NCBI GenBank assembly: GCA_937959315.1
Contig: CALGRC010000161.1
Span: forward strand, 1 to 43,076
Origin: an uncultured Clostridia bacterium
GTDB lineage: Bacteria; Bacillota; Clostridia; UMGS1810
Length of the DNA stretch: 43,076 nucleotides
Direction: 5' to 3'
Part shown: piece after piece, positions 24,190 through 32,194 of the stretch
Layout: every line of letters starts with the position of its first letter
How positions within the stretch are numbered: position 1 is the first letter of the stretch
Notes under the pieces: model-generated
The model's database searches: none
The model's input: the letters and a program-made list of their open reading frames with translations, nothing else
Told to the model about the DNA's origin: nothing
Translations under genes and position numbers: made by a program

Positions 24190-24467
24190 CGTGCCTCACC
24201 GTCCATTTTCGCACCGCAGCATGGACAATATGTAAACATAGTATCCGCATCGTAATCCCATGACGTCGATACTTCATTTTCACAATTTGAGCAACTGAAA
24301 ATCACGTCACCATCTACAGATACCCACTTCCCATGCACCACTGGCATAGCGTCAACGGTTGGTACAAAATCTATAATTTTATTCACATCTTCTAACGTGT
24401 TTACATGCCCAAGATCACCCTCTAGCAATAATTGTTTCTTTAGTCCGTCCCCGTCAACCAGCCGCAT
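24186..24467 (-). CDS. Conserved zinc-ribbon protein of clostridial phages
   Basis: 93 aa from the ATG at 24467 behind GGAGGG. It begins MRLVDGDGLKKQLLLEGD and contains VPTVDAMPVVHGKW, then CSNCENEV and CPCCGAKMDG knuckles forming a zinc ribbon. This arrangement is widespread in prophages and integrative elements of Clostridia. Its function is not established. It overlaps the Lar-like gene by 14 bases. Confidence 0.75.
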   Translation of the reverse strand: MRLVDGDGLKKQLLLEGDLGHVNTLEDVNKIIDFVPTVDAMPVVHGKWVSVDGDVIFSCSNCENEVSTSWDYDADTMFTYCPCCGAKMDGEAR

Positions 24468-24624
24468 TATCCACCCTCCTGTTCCATGCTTTGACCGCAA
24501 ATTCCGCTATTTGCTTGCTTTTCCCGGCCGCACCGCATCCTGCACATTTCACATAATATTCTGCAACCCGCCGCACGAACCGCGCCTTTCCCCCGCAAAA
24601 CGGGCACGGCTTTAAGCTTTCCAT
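24454..24624 (-). CDS. Lar-like restriction alleviation zinc-finger protein
   Basis: 56 aa starting ESLKPCPFCGGKARFVRR, with a second knuckle VKCAGCGA and the WN-R ending (AVKAWNRRV). The pattern matches the Lar family, whose Rac-prophage member reduces EcoKI restriction. Many family members are small DNA-associated phage proteins of unproven activity. It starts four bases before the end of the PAPS-reductase-like gene. Confidence 0.72.
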   Translation of the reverse strand: MESLKPCPFCGGKARFVRRVAEYYVKCAGCGAAGKSKQIAEFAVKAWNRRVDNAAG

Positions 24625-24627
24625 CCT

Positions 24628-25494
24628 TCACACCCCCTCATCCTCCCAAAACCGTATCTGCGCCGGGTCTTCCCCCATCCACCACCGGTATACATCCAGC
24701 CCCGTGCGCCAGCTCCGGCTGCCCTTCCCCGCCGCCTGCCGTGCTTCCAGCATCCGCCCAAACGCATGGATGTACATCTTCCGGTACTGCGGGTACCGCG
24801 CAAACTCCATCTCCCGCTGCCGCCGCCCTGCCAGCGGGCACCCAATGCACCCTACCCGGGTAAACCCACGCCCATACAGCGGGTTCACCTCCGCTTTGGC
24901 GTCCCGCAGGAACTCCCACACGTCCGCCTCCGTCCAGTCAATCACCGGGTTGCACACCGTCTTTGCCCGCACCTGGCACCGCTCTAGCAGCCGCCGCCTG
25001 TCGTCGTTGTCGTTTGCCAGCACCAGCCGCCCTTCCCGCTTGTCCGCAGCCGTTTCCAGCACCCCGCGCCCCGTCCGCGCCCGGCTCTCCGCCCACCGTA
25101 CCCCGGTGGTAACCATCCGGCCGTCCCCTGCGCCCTCTTTGAGCACCGTACAGCAATACCGCACCAGCCGCGTCGGCGGGATCCCCTTTTGTACAATCAG
25201 CCCCCACATGCTCGTCCGCCGCCCCTTGTACACCGGGTAATCCACCGTGCACCGCACGCCCGCCGCTTCCAACTGCGCAAACTGCCGCCGCACATGCCGC
25301 ACCGTCTCCGGCGCATCCGCTGTCGTATGGCTGTGCTGCACCTCGTACCGGATGCCGGACCGCCGCGCCAGCTCCAAACACACATCGCTATCCTTGCCGC
25401 CGCTGTATGTCACCAAAAGCGGCTTCCCGTAATGTTGCTCCGACATCTCCGCCGCCAGCCGCAGCCGCTCTACCGCCGCTTGTTCTTTGTCCAT
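24628..25494 (-). CDS. PAPS-reductase-family PP-loop protein
   Basis: 288 aa. SGGKDS at residues 31-36 is the PP-loop for adenylation chemistry, and the HSHTTADAPETVRHVRR segment matches phage phosphoadenosine-phosphosulfate-reductase-like proteins. Cys114, Cys115, Cys216 and Cys219 (RYCCTVLKE, CIGCPLAG) could bind an iron-sulfur cluster. Family relatives include DndC of DNA phosphorothioation and sulfur-assimilation enzymes. No other Dnd genes are present, so the substrate is uncertain. The gene is GC-richer than its neighbours. Confidence 0.85.
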   Translation of the reverse strand: MDKEQAAVERLRLAAEMSEQHYGKPLLVTYSGGKDSDVCLELARRSGIRYEVQHSHTTADAPETVRHVRRQFAQLEAAGVRCTVDYPVYKGRRTSMWGLIVQKGIPPTRLVRYCCTVLKEGAGDGRMVTTGVRWAESRARTGRGVLETAADKREGRLVLANDNDDRRRLLERCQVRAKTVCNPVIDWTEADVWEFLRDAKAEVNPLYGRGFTRVGCIGCPLAGRRQREMEFARYPQYRKMYIHAFGRMLEARQAAGKGSRSWRTGLDVYRWWMGEDPAQIRFWEDEGV

Positions 25495-25503
25495 CTTATC
25501 CCC

Positions 25504-25695
25504 CTAGTACCTATGCTCATGCTCCACATCCTCCAACTTGCAAATCAGTACCGCCCTTGCCTGCCGCTCATACAGCTCCGCCTGGTAATAAAACCCATCC
25601 CCGCCCCGCCGTAGCATGCAGCCGGTCAGAAGATACCGGTTCCCTTGATACCACACCGGTTTGTTCATGTTCCGCTTCACATCCGCCAGTTCCAT
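25504..25695 (-). CDS. Small hypothetical protein
   Basis: 63 aa, predicted mostly beta (KPVWYQGNRYLLTGCMLRR, then FYYQAELYERQARAVLICK). It lies 15 bases downstream of the primase-helicase gene and nine bases upstream of the PP-loop gene, clearly inside the early operon. No family was recognised. Confidence 0.6.
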   Translation of the reverse strand: MELADVKRNMNKPVWYQGNRYLLTGCMLRRGGDGFYYQAELYERQARAVLICKLEDVEHEHRY

Positions 25696-25709
25696 ATCTC
25701 CATCAGCCC

Positions 25710-27503
25710 CTAAAACGGCAAATCGTCAAATTGACGTTCCAGCGCATCATACCCAGCCTCCCAGCCATATGTCCGATACCCGCCGGTTTGCCCCATAATG
25801 CGTTTTGAGGATTTGCTGTAAAACAACGGGATTTCCTGTTTTGTCAAAGCGCCGGTCAGCCGGTTTTTTGTCACCGCCAAAAGCCCGCTTGGCCGTTCTT
25901 TCTCCGGGATGTCCTCCCGGTCATACCTCCGGTAATTTAACACCACATCCACCCGGTTGGTGATGTCCGCGCTGCCTGCCACATCGTCGTTATCAAAGTC
26001 CTTTTTCCGGTTCACATCCATTTTCCGCGGGTGCGCCACCAGGATTACCACCGCGTCATATTTGACCGCAATCCGCTTTAGCGTGTGCACAAATTTGGAC
26101 TGCGCCTGATACAGGTTTTCATGCATTTCCATGTCCAGCGCGGTCATCAGGTTGTCAATGCACACCAGCTTGACGCCATATTGCCGCACCGCCTTTTCCG
26201 CCGTCACAACCAGCGATTCCAGTTCGTCCCCCACAATGCTGCTGTTGTCATACAAATACGCCTTGCCGCGGTACCAGCCGTTGATTTTTTCAATCACGTC
26301 CTTGGGGATGCTGTACATCTCGTTGCGGTACTCGTCATAGTCGGTTTGGATGTGTTTCTGCCCTGCCGCCTGCAAATCCATCCACCGCTTAAAATGGTAC
26401 CCGGTCAGCTCCCCGCTGTACGCAAAGGACGGAATCCCCTGCTCGATCGCTTCCAGCATGATCTGGCTCATAAACGTGGATTTCCCTTCCCCGCGCTTGC
26501 CGGTCAGCAGCACCACCTGCCCGTAATACAGACCGCCCAGCAGCTTGTCAATGTCCGGGATATTGGTCTTAATCTTTGGCAGCTTGTAGATGTCCACCGC
26601 CTCTACATCCGCCAGTTCCACCACATGCTTGACCGGCGGGATTTCTGCATCCTTCACCGCTTTTAAAATGGCCGGCTTGCCGTATTTGCGCAAAATGTCG
26701 TTGGCGTCCTTCTCGCCCAAATAATCTTCCTGCCGCACCGCCCGTATCCGGTTTGGCAGCCGCTTTTGCAGCTCGTCCAGCAGGCTCATTTTCCCGCGCT
26801 CCCAGTCGCCGAACACCACAATTTCCTGGAATTTTACAATCCAATCCCACACATTGGATACCCACGTAAACCCCAGCGCCCCGGTCGGTACGCTCACCGC
26901 ATTTTTAATCCCGCACTCAGCAAGCGATAAACTGTCTATCTGCCCTTCGGTAATCACCAGCTGCTTAAAACCCACACACTGTTCCATGCCAAACAAAATG
27001 GGTTTTGTGCCCTTCTCACACCATTCTTTGCTGCCAGTGCCGTTGTATTGCATATTGCGGTATTTGACAAACGTCAAAACGCCGTTCTCGTCGTAAAACG
27101 GGAACACCAGCACATGGCCGTTCCCCTTGCAGGTGGTAATCTTGTACCGCTCCGTCACCGCCCGGCTGATTTTCCGGCTTTCCAGATACTCCACCGCCGC
27201 AGGCTTTATCTCAAATGTTCGCTGCGGCAAACTCCGGTACTGCCTGTCCTGCCCAAAATCCAGCGCATAGTGAAAATCCCTTGCCAGCTCCACAAAATGC
27301 CCCTGTTTCCCGCACGACGACCGGAAACACTTGAACGCCCCCGTCTCCAGATTGACCGAAAACGTGTTTTTGTCCTTGTGGCTGCCTCCGCCGCGGCAAT
27401 AGGGGCACTCTTTGAAAAACAACTCCTTGCCCTGTTCTTTGACTTCCGCCCGGATACTGTCCGCAAACCCGAACACATCCTCCCGCCTGTATGTATAGGC
27501 CAT
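25710..27503 (-). CDS. Bifunctional primase-helicase (T7 gp4/Twinkle type)
   Basis: 597 aa. The primase half has a zinc finger (Cys33, Cys36, Cys59, Cys64) and a TOPRIM domain with Glu186 in TEGQIDSLSLAEC and Asp233 in FGDWERG. The RecA-type helicase half has Walker A TGKRGEGKST near 334-343, a Walker B-like LVCIDNL and a VAHPRK sensor segment. It would unwind DNA and prime the phage fork. The last eight residues, RQFDDLPF, resemble an SSB acidic tip. Confidence 0.93.
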   Translation of the reverse strand: MAYTYRREDVFGFADSIRAEVKEQGKELFFKECPYCRGGGSHKDKNTFSVNLETGAFKCFRSSCGKQGHFVELARDFHYALDFGQDRQYRSLPQRTFEIKPAAVEYLESRKISRAVTERYKITTCKGNGHVLVFPFYDENGVLTFVKYRNMQYNGTGSKEWCEKGTKPILFGMEQCVGFKQLVITEGQIDSLSLAECGIKNAVSVPTGALGFTWVSNVWDWIVKFQEIVVFGDWERGKMSLLDELQKRLPNRIRAVRQEDYLGEKDANDILRKYGKPAILKAVKDAEIPPVKHVVELADVEAVDIYKLPKIKTNIPDIDKLLGGLYYGQVVLLTGKRGEGKSTFMSQIMLEAIEQGIPSFAYSGELTGYHFKRWMDLQAAGQKHIQTDYDEYRNEMYSIPKDVIEKINGWYRGKAYLYDNSSIVGDELESLVVTAEKAVRQYGVKLVCIDNLMTALDMEMHENLYQAQSKFVHTLKRIAVKYDAVVILVAHPRKMDVNRKKDFDNDDVAGSADITNRVDVVLNYRRYDREDIPEKERPSGLLAVTKNRLTGALTKQEIPLFYSKSSKRIMGQTGGYRTYGWEAGYDALERQFDDLPF

Positions 27504-27515
27504 CTTATATGCCCC

Positions 27516-28034
27516 CTATTTTTTCAGCTCCGCCACATGCGCCCAATAGCTCTCCCAGTCCGAAAAACCGTCAGGCAATTTACGCGCGCGCGCGTAGTTT
27601 GTTTGTTTATCATTGTTATATATTGTTATATCATTCTTGTTTGTTTCCGTCGGTGTTCCGTCGGTGTTCCGTGCGTGTTCCGCAGGTGTCCCGCTTTCTG
27701 TTCGCGTAATCTGGTAAAGGCCATAATTTACAAGGCTTATCACCGTTCCGTTTGCGTACCGTTTTTTCGTCAGCATTTGTTCGGATTCGAGCACAGTTAG
27801 GAAACGCCCGACTTTTCCAACAGACCATCCCCAGCGGTCTGCCAGTTTCCTGATACTGGTAATTGTTTGCCCCCTTTGGACTTCAACCGCATCCCCCTCA
27901 AACGGGATTTTTTTTGGCTCGTGGTTGACCAGCAGCAGCAAATCCACCCAAGCCTGCCCCCTGGAAAAGGGCTTGTCCTGCCATAGCCAATGTTCTAACA
28001 GCCGCCGGTCTACCCGGATCCATCCGCGCGCCAT
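27516..28034 (-). CDS. Replication initiator/organizer-like protein
   Basis: 172 aa. The first 110 residues are a winged-helix domain like phage DnaD-type initiators (ITSIRKLADRWGWSVGKVGR, then FLTVLESEQMLTKKRY). A Thr/Asn/Asp-rich linker follows, then a short C-terminal DFSDWESYW-like segment (GFSDWESYWAHVAELKK). The linker DNA contains 11-bp iterons and an AT-rich block, so the gene may carry the origin its product binds, as in phage lambda O. It precedes the primase-helicase gene. Confidence 0.75.
   Translation of the reverse strand: MARGWIRVDRRLLEHWLWQDKPFSRGQAWVDLLLLVNHEPKKIPFEGDAVEVQRGQTITSIRKLADRWGWSVGKVGRFLTVLESEQMLTKKRYANGTVISLVNYGLYQITRTESGTPAEHARNTDGTPTETNKNDITIYNNDKQTNYARARKLPDGFSDWESYWAHVAELKK
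27581..27688. other. Candidate replication origin (iterons plus AT-rich block)
   Basis: Plus-strand order: a 16-bp palindrome with (CG)6 at 27581-27596, an AT-rich block at about 27598-27644, then four 11-bp repeats starting at 27645, 27656, 27667 and 27678. The first two are TTCCGTCGGTG, the third TTCCGTGCGTG and the fourth TTCCGCAGGTG. Eleven base pairs is one helical turn, as expected for initiator-bound iterons next to an unwinding region. Confidence 0.6.
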
Positions 28035-28547
28035 TCAAACGCCCCCCTCCAGCGCATTTTTCAGCCAGTAATAAAAGATGCCGTGTATCAGCTTCGGCGA
28101 TTCCTCCGCCCGGCAAAACAGCACCGTCACGTTGTATCTGGCCTGCCAGGAAAGCAGCGTCCCGATCATGCTTTTCGGCTCCAGCCTGCTTTTGTAATCA
28201 TGCGCGTAAATATCCTGCCATCCCGCATTTTCAATCAGCAGGAACACCTTTGTCCCGCGCGCCTTTGCCAAGATAAACTCCTGCTCAAACCGTTTCCGGT
28301 CTGCCGTCAGGTTGCCGGCCAGCTCGTCCAGGTTCGCTTTGCGCTCCACCGCCACATCTGTTTCAAATGTCTGCCCCTCACATTGGAACGCATAGTCCCC
28401 TATGTCCAATTTCCGTTCTATATGCGGGATGTTTTTGGCGTCCAGATAAGCGGTAATGTGGTAATTCACCTGCTCCCGCGTGTCGCAGATGATTTCCAAT
28501 CCTTTTAACCGCTTCCGGATTTCCTTTTCGGTATAAAATGTCCGCAT
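28035..28547 (-). CDS. ERCC4-type nuclease
   Basis: 170 aa. The ERCC4 active-site pattern is present: IICDTREQ near residue 19, GDYAF near 50 and VAVERKANLDELAGNL near 65. The later helical part includes MIGTLLSWQARYNVTVLFC. Phage members cut branched or flapped DNA and probably assist recombination-dependent replication. It is flanked by an SSB-like gene and the initiator gene. Confidence 0.87.
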   Translation of the reverse strand: MRTFYTEKEIRKRLKGLEIICDTREQVNYHITAYLDAKNIPHIERKLDIGDYAFQCEGQTFETDVAVERKANLDELAGNLTADRKRFEQEFILAKARGTKVFLLIENAGWQDIYAHDYKSRLEPKSMIGTLLSWQARYNVTVLFCRAEESPKLIHGIFYYWLKNALEGGV

Positions 28548-28550
28548 ATC

Positions 28551-28976
28551 TTACAGAAACGGCAGTTCGTCGTCATCCGGCAATGTGGTTACTTCCTGCC
28601 GTTCTGGCTTCCCGCCTTCCCATGCCGGCAGGGCTTCCGCTTTTTTCCGGTCAATAAAATACCGCACCTTCAAATACCCCTGTTCGTCCTCCACCAGATG
28701 GGCCGCACCCATTGCGCCCAGCCATTTGGCAAAGGTAAAATCCCCGTCCGGTACATCAAAGCTGTCGAAAAAGTCTGTCATATTCCGGTTAAAATACTCG
28801 TTTTTCACAATGTAGTGCTTGATGGTGATGTTGCTCCCACTGGGCCGTACCGAAAGTATAATCATGTTGTTCCCTTTTTTGGAAACCCCTTCCTCTACCC
28901 CGGTAATACAAACCCGGTAATTGCCCGGTTCCAAACGCGTCCGTTCTTCCCTCTGGTATCCATCCCAATTTGACAT
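28551..28976 (-). CDS. DUF669-like single-stranded DNA-binding protein
   Basis: 141 aa. LEPGNYRVCITGVEEGVSKK near residue 15, followed by NNMIILSVRPSG, matches the OB-fold DUF669 proteins that act as phage SSB. The C terminus ends in PDDDELPFL, an acidic tip like the protein-docking tail of bacterial SSB. It lies in a recombination cluster with ERCC4, PD-(D/E)XK and Sak4-like genes. Confidence 0.82.
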   Translation of the reverse strand: MSNWDGYQREERTRLEPGNYRVCITGVEEGVSKKGNNMIILSVRPSGSNITIKHYIVKNEYFNRNMTDFFDSFDVPDGDFTFAKWLGAMGAAHLVEDEQGYLKVRYFIDRKKAEALPAWEGGKPERQEVTTLPDDDELPFL

Positions 28977-28993
28977 GCTTCCTTCCTCCCAAA

Positions 28994-29590
28994 TTAATAT
29001 TTGCTACGCCAGTTTTCACAATAGGTATCTACCAAATCATATCTGTCCAAAAACTGCATAAACCGCCGGATTTCCTCTTCGATGGGCGGCGTATCCGCCG
29101 GGAAATACCCTTCCCGGCACACATCCCGCCCGTTGCTGATGACGTATGTAAACTCCCTTGCCTCCGGGCACAGCGCAAAATACATAGGGTGCTGCGGGCT
29201 GTCTAAATATTTTCCGGCATGATACGTCTTGCTGAATTTGATGTCCCAGATGGTCCCGCATTTGAGCACGTCCAGGATGCCATACAATACAAATTCTACA
29301 TTGTCTATCACGGCATTTTTTGACAGCTTTACCTGGAACGCGCCGCCGCGTACCAAATCCCCCACGCCGCGGATACCTGCTTCCCACTTGTGCCCCGCTT
29401 TGGGCGGGCTACCTTCACAATAGGCCGTCACCATGTTTTCAAACTGCCGCCCATCCAGCATGGCGCTGTTTGGCGGCACCGGCTCCCGCCGCAGCGTCTT
29501 CATAAAATCCGCATACCCATTTTCTGTCTTGTATAACCATCCCCATGCCCCCAACAGGCTTTGCGTGATTAAAAATTTATTTCTGCTCAT
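28994..29590 (-). CDS. PD-(D/E)XK (RecB/Cas4-like) exonuclease
   Basis: 198 aa. Active-site pattern: GILDVLKCGTIWDIKFSKTY near residues 104-123 supplies the Asp and the (D/E)xK lysine, and SPQHPMYFAL is the following conserved QxxxY-like helix. Such phage nucleases resect DNA for annealing or recombinase loading. The gene overlaps the end of the Sak4-like ATPase gene by 14 bases, indicating a functional pair. Confidence 0.83.
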   Translation of the reverse strand: MSRNKFLITQSLLGAWGWLYKTENGYADFMKTLRREPVPPNSAMLDGRQFENMVTAYCEGSPPKAGHKWEAGIRGVGDLVRGGAFQVKLSKNAVIDNVEFVLYGILDVLKCGTIWDIKFSKTYHAGKYLDSPQHPMYFALCPEAREFTYVISNGRDVCREGYFPADTPPIEEEIRRFMQFLDRYDLVDTYCENWRSKY

Positions 29591-30506
29591 ATTGTTTGGT
29601 CTCCCTGTTCCAGGAAATCCCCAGTTCCTTTATGCGCGCCGCCAGCAGGCTTTTCAGCTCCTTTTCGCTTGTCAGGCTGTGCGGCAAGGCCGCCAGCTTG
29701 TCCGCCGCCGGCGTTATGTCCTCGGCGCCGCCAACGCCGCCAATGATGGCGCGGCCCTGTTCCATCACCGCTTCATATTGCGCTTTTAACGGCGCAAACG
29801 CCTTGTTTTCCTCTGCAATATTGGCCTTTACCGTATCAAACAGTTTCTCCAAAAATATGTTTGGTTCCCCGTCGGACAGTTCCGGCACCTCTATCATGCC
29901 TTTGACGCCATAGCTGGACTTGGCGCTGTATTCCTGCGTGGGTGTAAAGCACAAAAACCGCTTATCCCCTATGATTTGCATATACGCGCCCAAATCCGCC
30001 GGCTGCCACACGATTTCCCGCGCCGCGCCTTCGCACATCAGGTCGTATACAAACCCGTCCTTGTCCTTGGATTTGCTGGTATGGAACAGGTATATGACAT
30101 TGTGCGTCTTCCGAAGCTCTGCCGAAAACCGCAGAAACTCGCTCTTGACAATCCCATACCCCTGCTGGCTGAACCCGCCGTTTTTCCTGGTGGCCTGCGG
30201 GTCATTGCGCATCGCCCAGTCTTTGAGCATATCGATAAACGCCCCCGTCGTATCGATGATGACCGTCTGATACTTTTGAAACTCCGGCGTCTTCATATCT
30301 GACAGCAATTCCTCATAGGTTTTTACCATAACCGCATCCTTCCGGTGCGCCGGGTTCACCCGTTTCACCCCATTATCCACATCAATCAGCACCGGATCCG
30401 GCGCTGAAAATGCCAGCGTCGTTTTCCCCACTCCCGGTAACCCGCTGATAATCATAATAATGTTGTCCTCTGCAAAATTCATGTCCTGTGGCTTTACAAT
30501 TGGCAT
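29577..30506 (-). CDS. Sak4-like RecA-fold recombination ATPase
   Basis: 309 aa from the ATG at 30506, preceded by AAAGGAGG. The P-loop is SGLPGVGKTT near residue 23, Walker B is TVIIDTTG near 83, and a conserved NVIYLFHTSKSKDKDGF segment lies near 135. Sak4-type single-strand annealing or recombinase-like ATPases act with SSB and exonuclease partners, both encoded just downstream. The C-terminal 90 residues are helical. Confidence 0.85.
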   Translation of the reverse strand: MPIVKPQDMNFAEDNIIMIISGLPGVGKTTLAFSAPDPVLIDVDNGVKRVNPAHRKDAVMVKTYEELLSDMKTPEFQKYQTVIIDTTGAFIDMLKDWAMRNDPQATRKNGGFSQQGYGIVKSEFLRFSAELRKTHNVIYLFHTSKSKDKDGFVYDLMCEGAAREIVWQPADLGAYMQIIGDKRFLCFTPTQEYSAKSSYGVKGMIEVPELSDGEPNIFLEKLFDTVKANIAEENKAFAPLKAQYEAVMEQGRAIIGGVGGAEDITPAADKLAALPHSLTSEKELKSLLAARIKELGISWNRETKQYEQK

Positions 30507-30595
30507 TTCTATTTCCTCCTTTATTGGTTGATTCCTCCTGCAGGCGTTTTGATTTATATCGGTAAACAAAACCCGCTAAAACAAACCGTGCCGCC

Positions 30596-31231
30596 CTACT
30601 CTAACCCCGTCACCAGCTTCCAGATATCCGCGTCAAACTCGGGCAGCGATTTTACATACGCAACCGCCTCATCCGGCATACCTTCCCACGCATCTTTTGC
30701 TTGTAATCCCTTTGCGTTTGTTACCGGCGTCACCTTCCAATCCGAACCGCTCTCCAAATACAACGCCCTGATATTGTTATACGCGGGCCGCCAACAGGCA
30801 AGTTTCTCATACAGACTATTTTTTATCTCATCAAAACGGGATTCTGTCATCGGCTTGTTGAACACCATCAGCTTCCCGGTTGTATTGGCGCAAAATAGGC
30901 ACCGGCTTACCCCTTCGCATCTGTACAGGCCAAACGACCTATTCACGCCATCCGACCTATTCACGCCACCCGACCAGCTCACGCCGTTCGACCCATTCAC
31001 GCCATTCGACCAGTTCACGCCATTCGACCCAGTCACACCGCATAGCTGATACAGCCTCTCATCCTGCTGTACATGGGTATAAAACCACCAGATAAATGAC
31101 GTGTCCGCTCCCGCAGCCTTACAAATCGCCTCGTCATCAAATTCGCACCCGTCCGGGAATTGCCCGCAAAACCACGCAACCCATTCCTCACAAGCGCCTT
31201 TTTCTATCAGCAATTCTTTCGTAATACGCAC
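30596..31231 (-). CDS. Protein with tandem GVN hexapeptide repeats
   Basis: 211 aa, GTG start behind GAGG. A helical N-terminal 60 residues precede about seven hexad repeats of the type GVNxSx (GVNWSNGVNGSNGVSWSGG core), encoded by 18-bp tandem DNA repeats at 30942-31049. A C-terminal domain follows with LFCANTTGKLMVFNKP. The repeats suggest a beta-helix or beta-roll. Related GVN-repeat proteins occur in clostridial phages; function unknown. Confidence 0.7.
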   Translation of the reverse strand: MRITKELLIEKGACEEWVAWFCGQFPDGCEFDDEAICKAAGADTSFIWWFYTHVQQDERLYQLCGVTGSNGVNWSNGVNGSNGVSWSGGVNRSDGVNRSFGLYRCEGVSRCLFCANTTGKLMVFNKPMTESRFDEIKNSLYEKLACWRPAYNNIRALYLESGSDWKVTPVTNAKGLQAKDAWEGMPDEAVAYVKSLPEFDADIWKLVTGLE

Positions 31232-31247
31232 TTTTTCCTCTACCCCT

Positions 31248-31733
31248 TTATTTTTCTATCGGCACTCCAAAATACACCCTGGCTAGCTCCACACACAGCT
31301 CATATTCCTTCCCGTATTTGTTGTTGTCCCCATGCGGCTGTTTGGCCCACGCTGCAAATTCGTCCAGCGTCCCTTCAAAACATCCGCAAACAACAAACAC
31401 TGTCCCGTCTTTACAGCGGAACATGGTGGTGTGCTGGTTTTGCGGCCCAAACCCTTGTAAACAGATGTAATCTGCATCACTACCGATCTCCGCACTGCCG
31501 GATACCTGCGCATTGCCGCGTACCCGCGCATTGTCGGATACCTCCGCACTGTCGCGTACCAACGCATTGTCGTATATCCAGCAATCACCATCCTGTGACA
31601 GGTTGTCCTCACTTTGGATGTACCCGCCCTTTTCCCCGGCCTTTACATTCTCAAAATCCCGCACCGCCTCAATCCGGTACAGCGTCTTTCCCATGTATGA
31701 TATCGTTTCCTCTGTTAACTTATACTTCTGCAT
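31248..31733 (-). CDS. Left-handed beta-helix hexapeptide-repeat protein
   Basis: 161 aa. Residues about 45-90 form hexapeptide repeats (DNALVRDSAEVSDNARVRGN), the signature of a left-handed beta-helix, preceded by YRIEAVRDFENVKAGEKGGY. The C-terminal part contains FGPQNQHTTMFRCKDG and a helical end. Such proteins are common in phages of gut Bacillota near early genes, with unknown function. It sits directly beside the GVN-repeat gene. Confidence 0.75.
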   Translation of the reverse strand: MQKYKLTEETISYMGKTLYRIEAVRDFENVKAGEKGGYIQSEDNLSQDGDCWIYDNALVRDSAEVSDNARVRGNAQVSGSAEIGSDADYICLQGFGPQNQHTTMFRCKDGTVFVVCGCFEGTLDEFAAWAKQPHGDNNKYGKEYELCVELARVYFGVPIEK

Positions 31734-31787
31734 CCCTCTACCCCCTTGACATCCTACCCCAAAACGGTGTATACTGTCAGTGTCTAA

Positions 31788-32060
31788 TTATTTGGTCATC
31801 CTCTTATCGGATGGCTCTTTTTTTGCCAAAAAAATCCGCCCACCACGCAAAACCACCTTGCAATTTGAGTTATCGCGCGTTATGATAGCCGACATCTTTT
31901 GTCTCATTTTCTTTGCGCTCTCTTTTTCATCCATCAAAATCTCCGCCGTCTGGCTGCCGCTATTGATAAATTCCAATATCAACCGCCTAATTTCATCGTT
32001 CTTATTGTCAATCCTCTTTGGTATTTCTACGTCATACTTTAATTCCATATTTTTTCTCAC
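31788..32060 (-). CDS. Small charged protein, unknown
   Basis: 90 aa from a GTG at 32060. That GTG overlaps the stop of the membrane-protein gene as GTGA and has GGAGGG nine bases upstream; an ATG at 32048 is the alternative. The product is helical and charged (DEIRRLILEFINSGSQTAEI) and ends in a basic strand-rich segment. No family recognised. Confidence 0.55.
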   Translation of the reverse strand: MRKNMELKYDVEIPKRIDNKNDEIRRLILEFINSGSQTAEILMDEKESAKKMRQKMSAIITRDNSNCKVVLRGGRIFLAKKEPSDKRMTK

Positions 32061-32182
32061 AGCACCCATCCCTCCAGTAAACATCCCAATATGTACAGCC
32101 CAATTAGCGCCGCTATCTTTACCCCAACCAAATCCCGGTCGTCCAGCCACCGCCATATGCCGCGCTTTAGCTTTTGTATCAT
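32057..32182 (-). CDS. Small membrane protein
   Basis: 41 aa behind GGAGG at eight bases. A basic, aromatic N terminus (KLKRGIWRWLDDRD) precedes one hydrophobic segment (KIAALIGLYILGCLLEGWVL), so a single-pass inner membrane protein is likely. The stop is coupled to the next start as GTGA. The 5' end is partly a DNA duplicate of a stretch in the next gene upstream, read in another frame. Confidence 0.62.
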   Translation of the reverse strand: MIQKLKRGIWRWLDDRDLVGVKIAALIGLYILGCLLEGWVL

Positions 32183-32194
32183 CTATGCCGCCTC

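Noticed and set aside
24628..25494. DNA phosphorothioation (Dnd) system suggested by the PP-loop protein
   Set aside because: No DndB, DndD, DndE or DndA homologues are present; isolated PAPS-reductase-like genes are common in phages.
30942..31049. CRISPR-like array
   Set aside because: The 18-bp repeats have no spacers and encode in-frame protein hexads.
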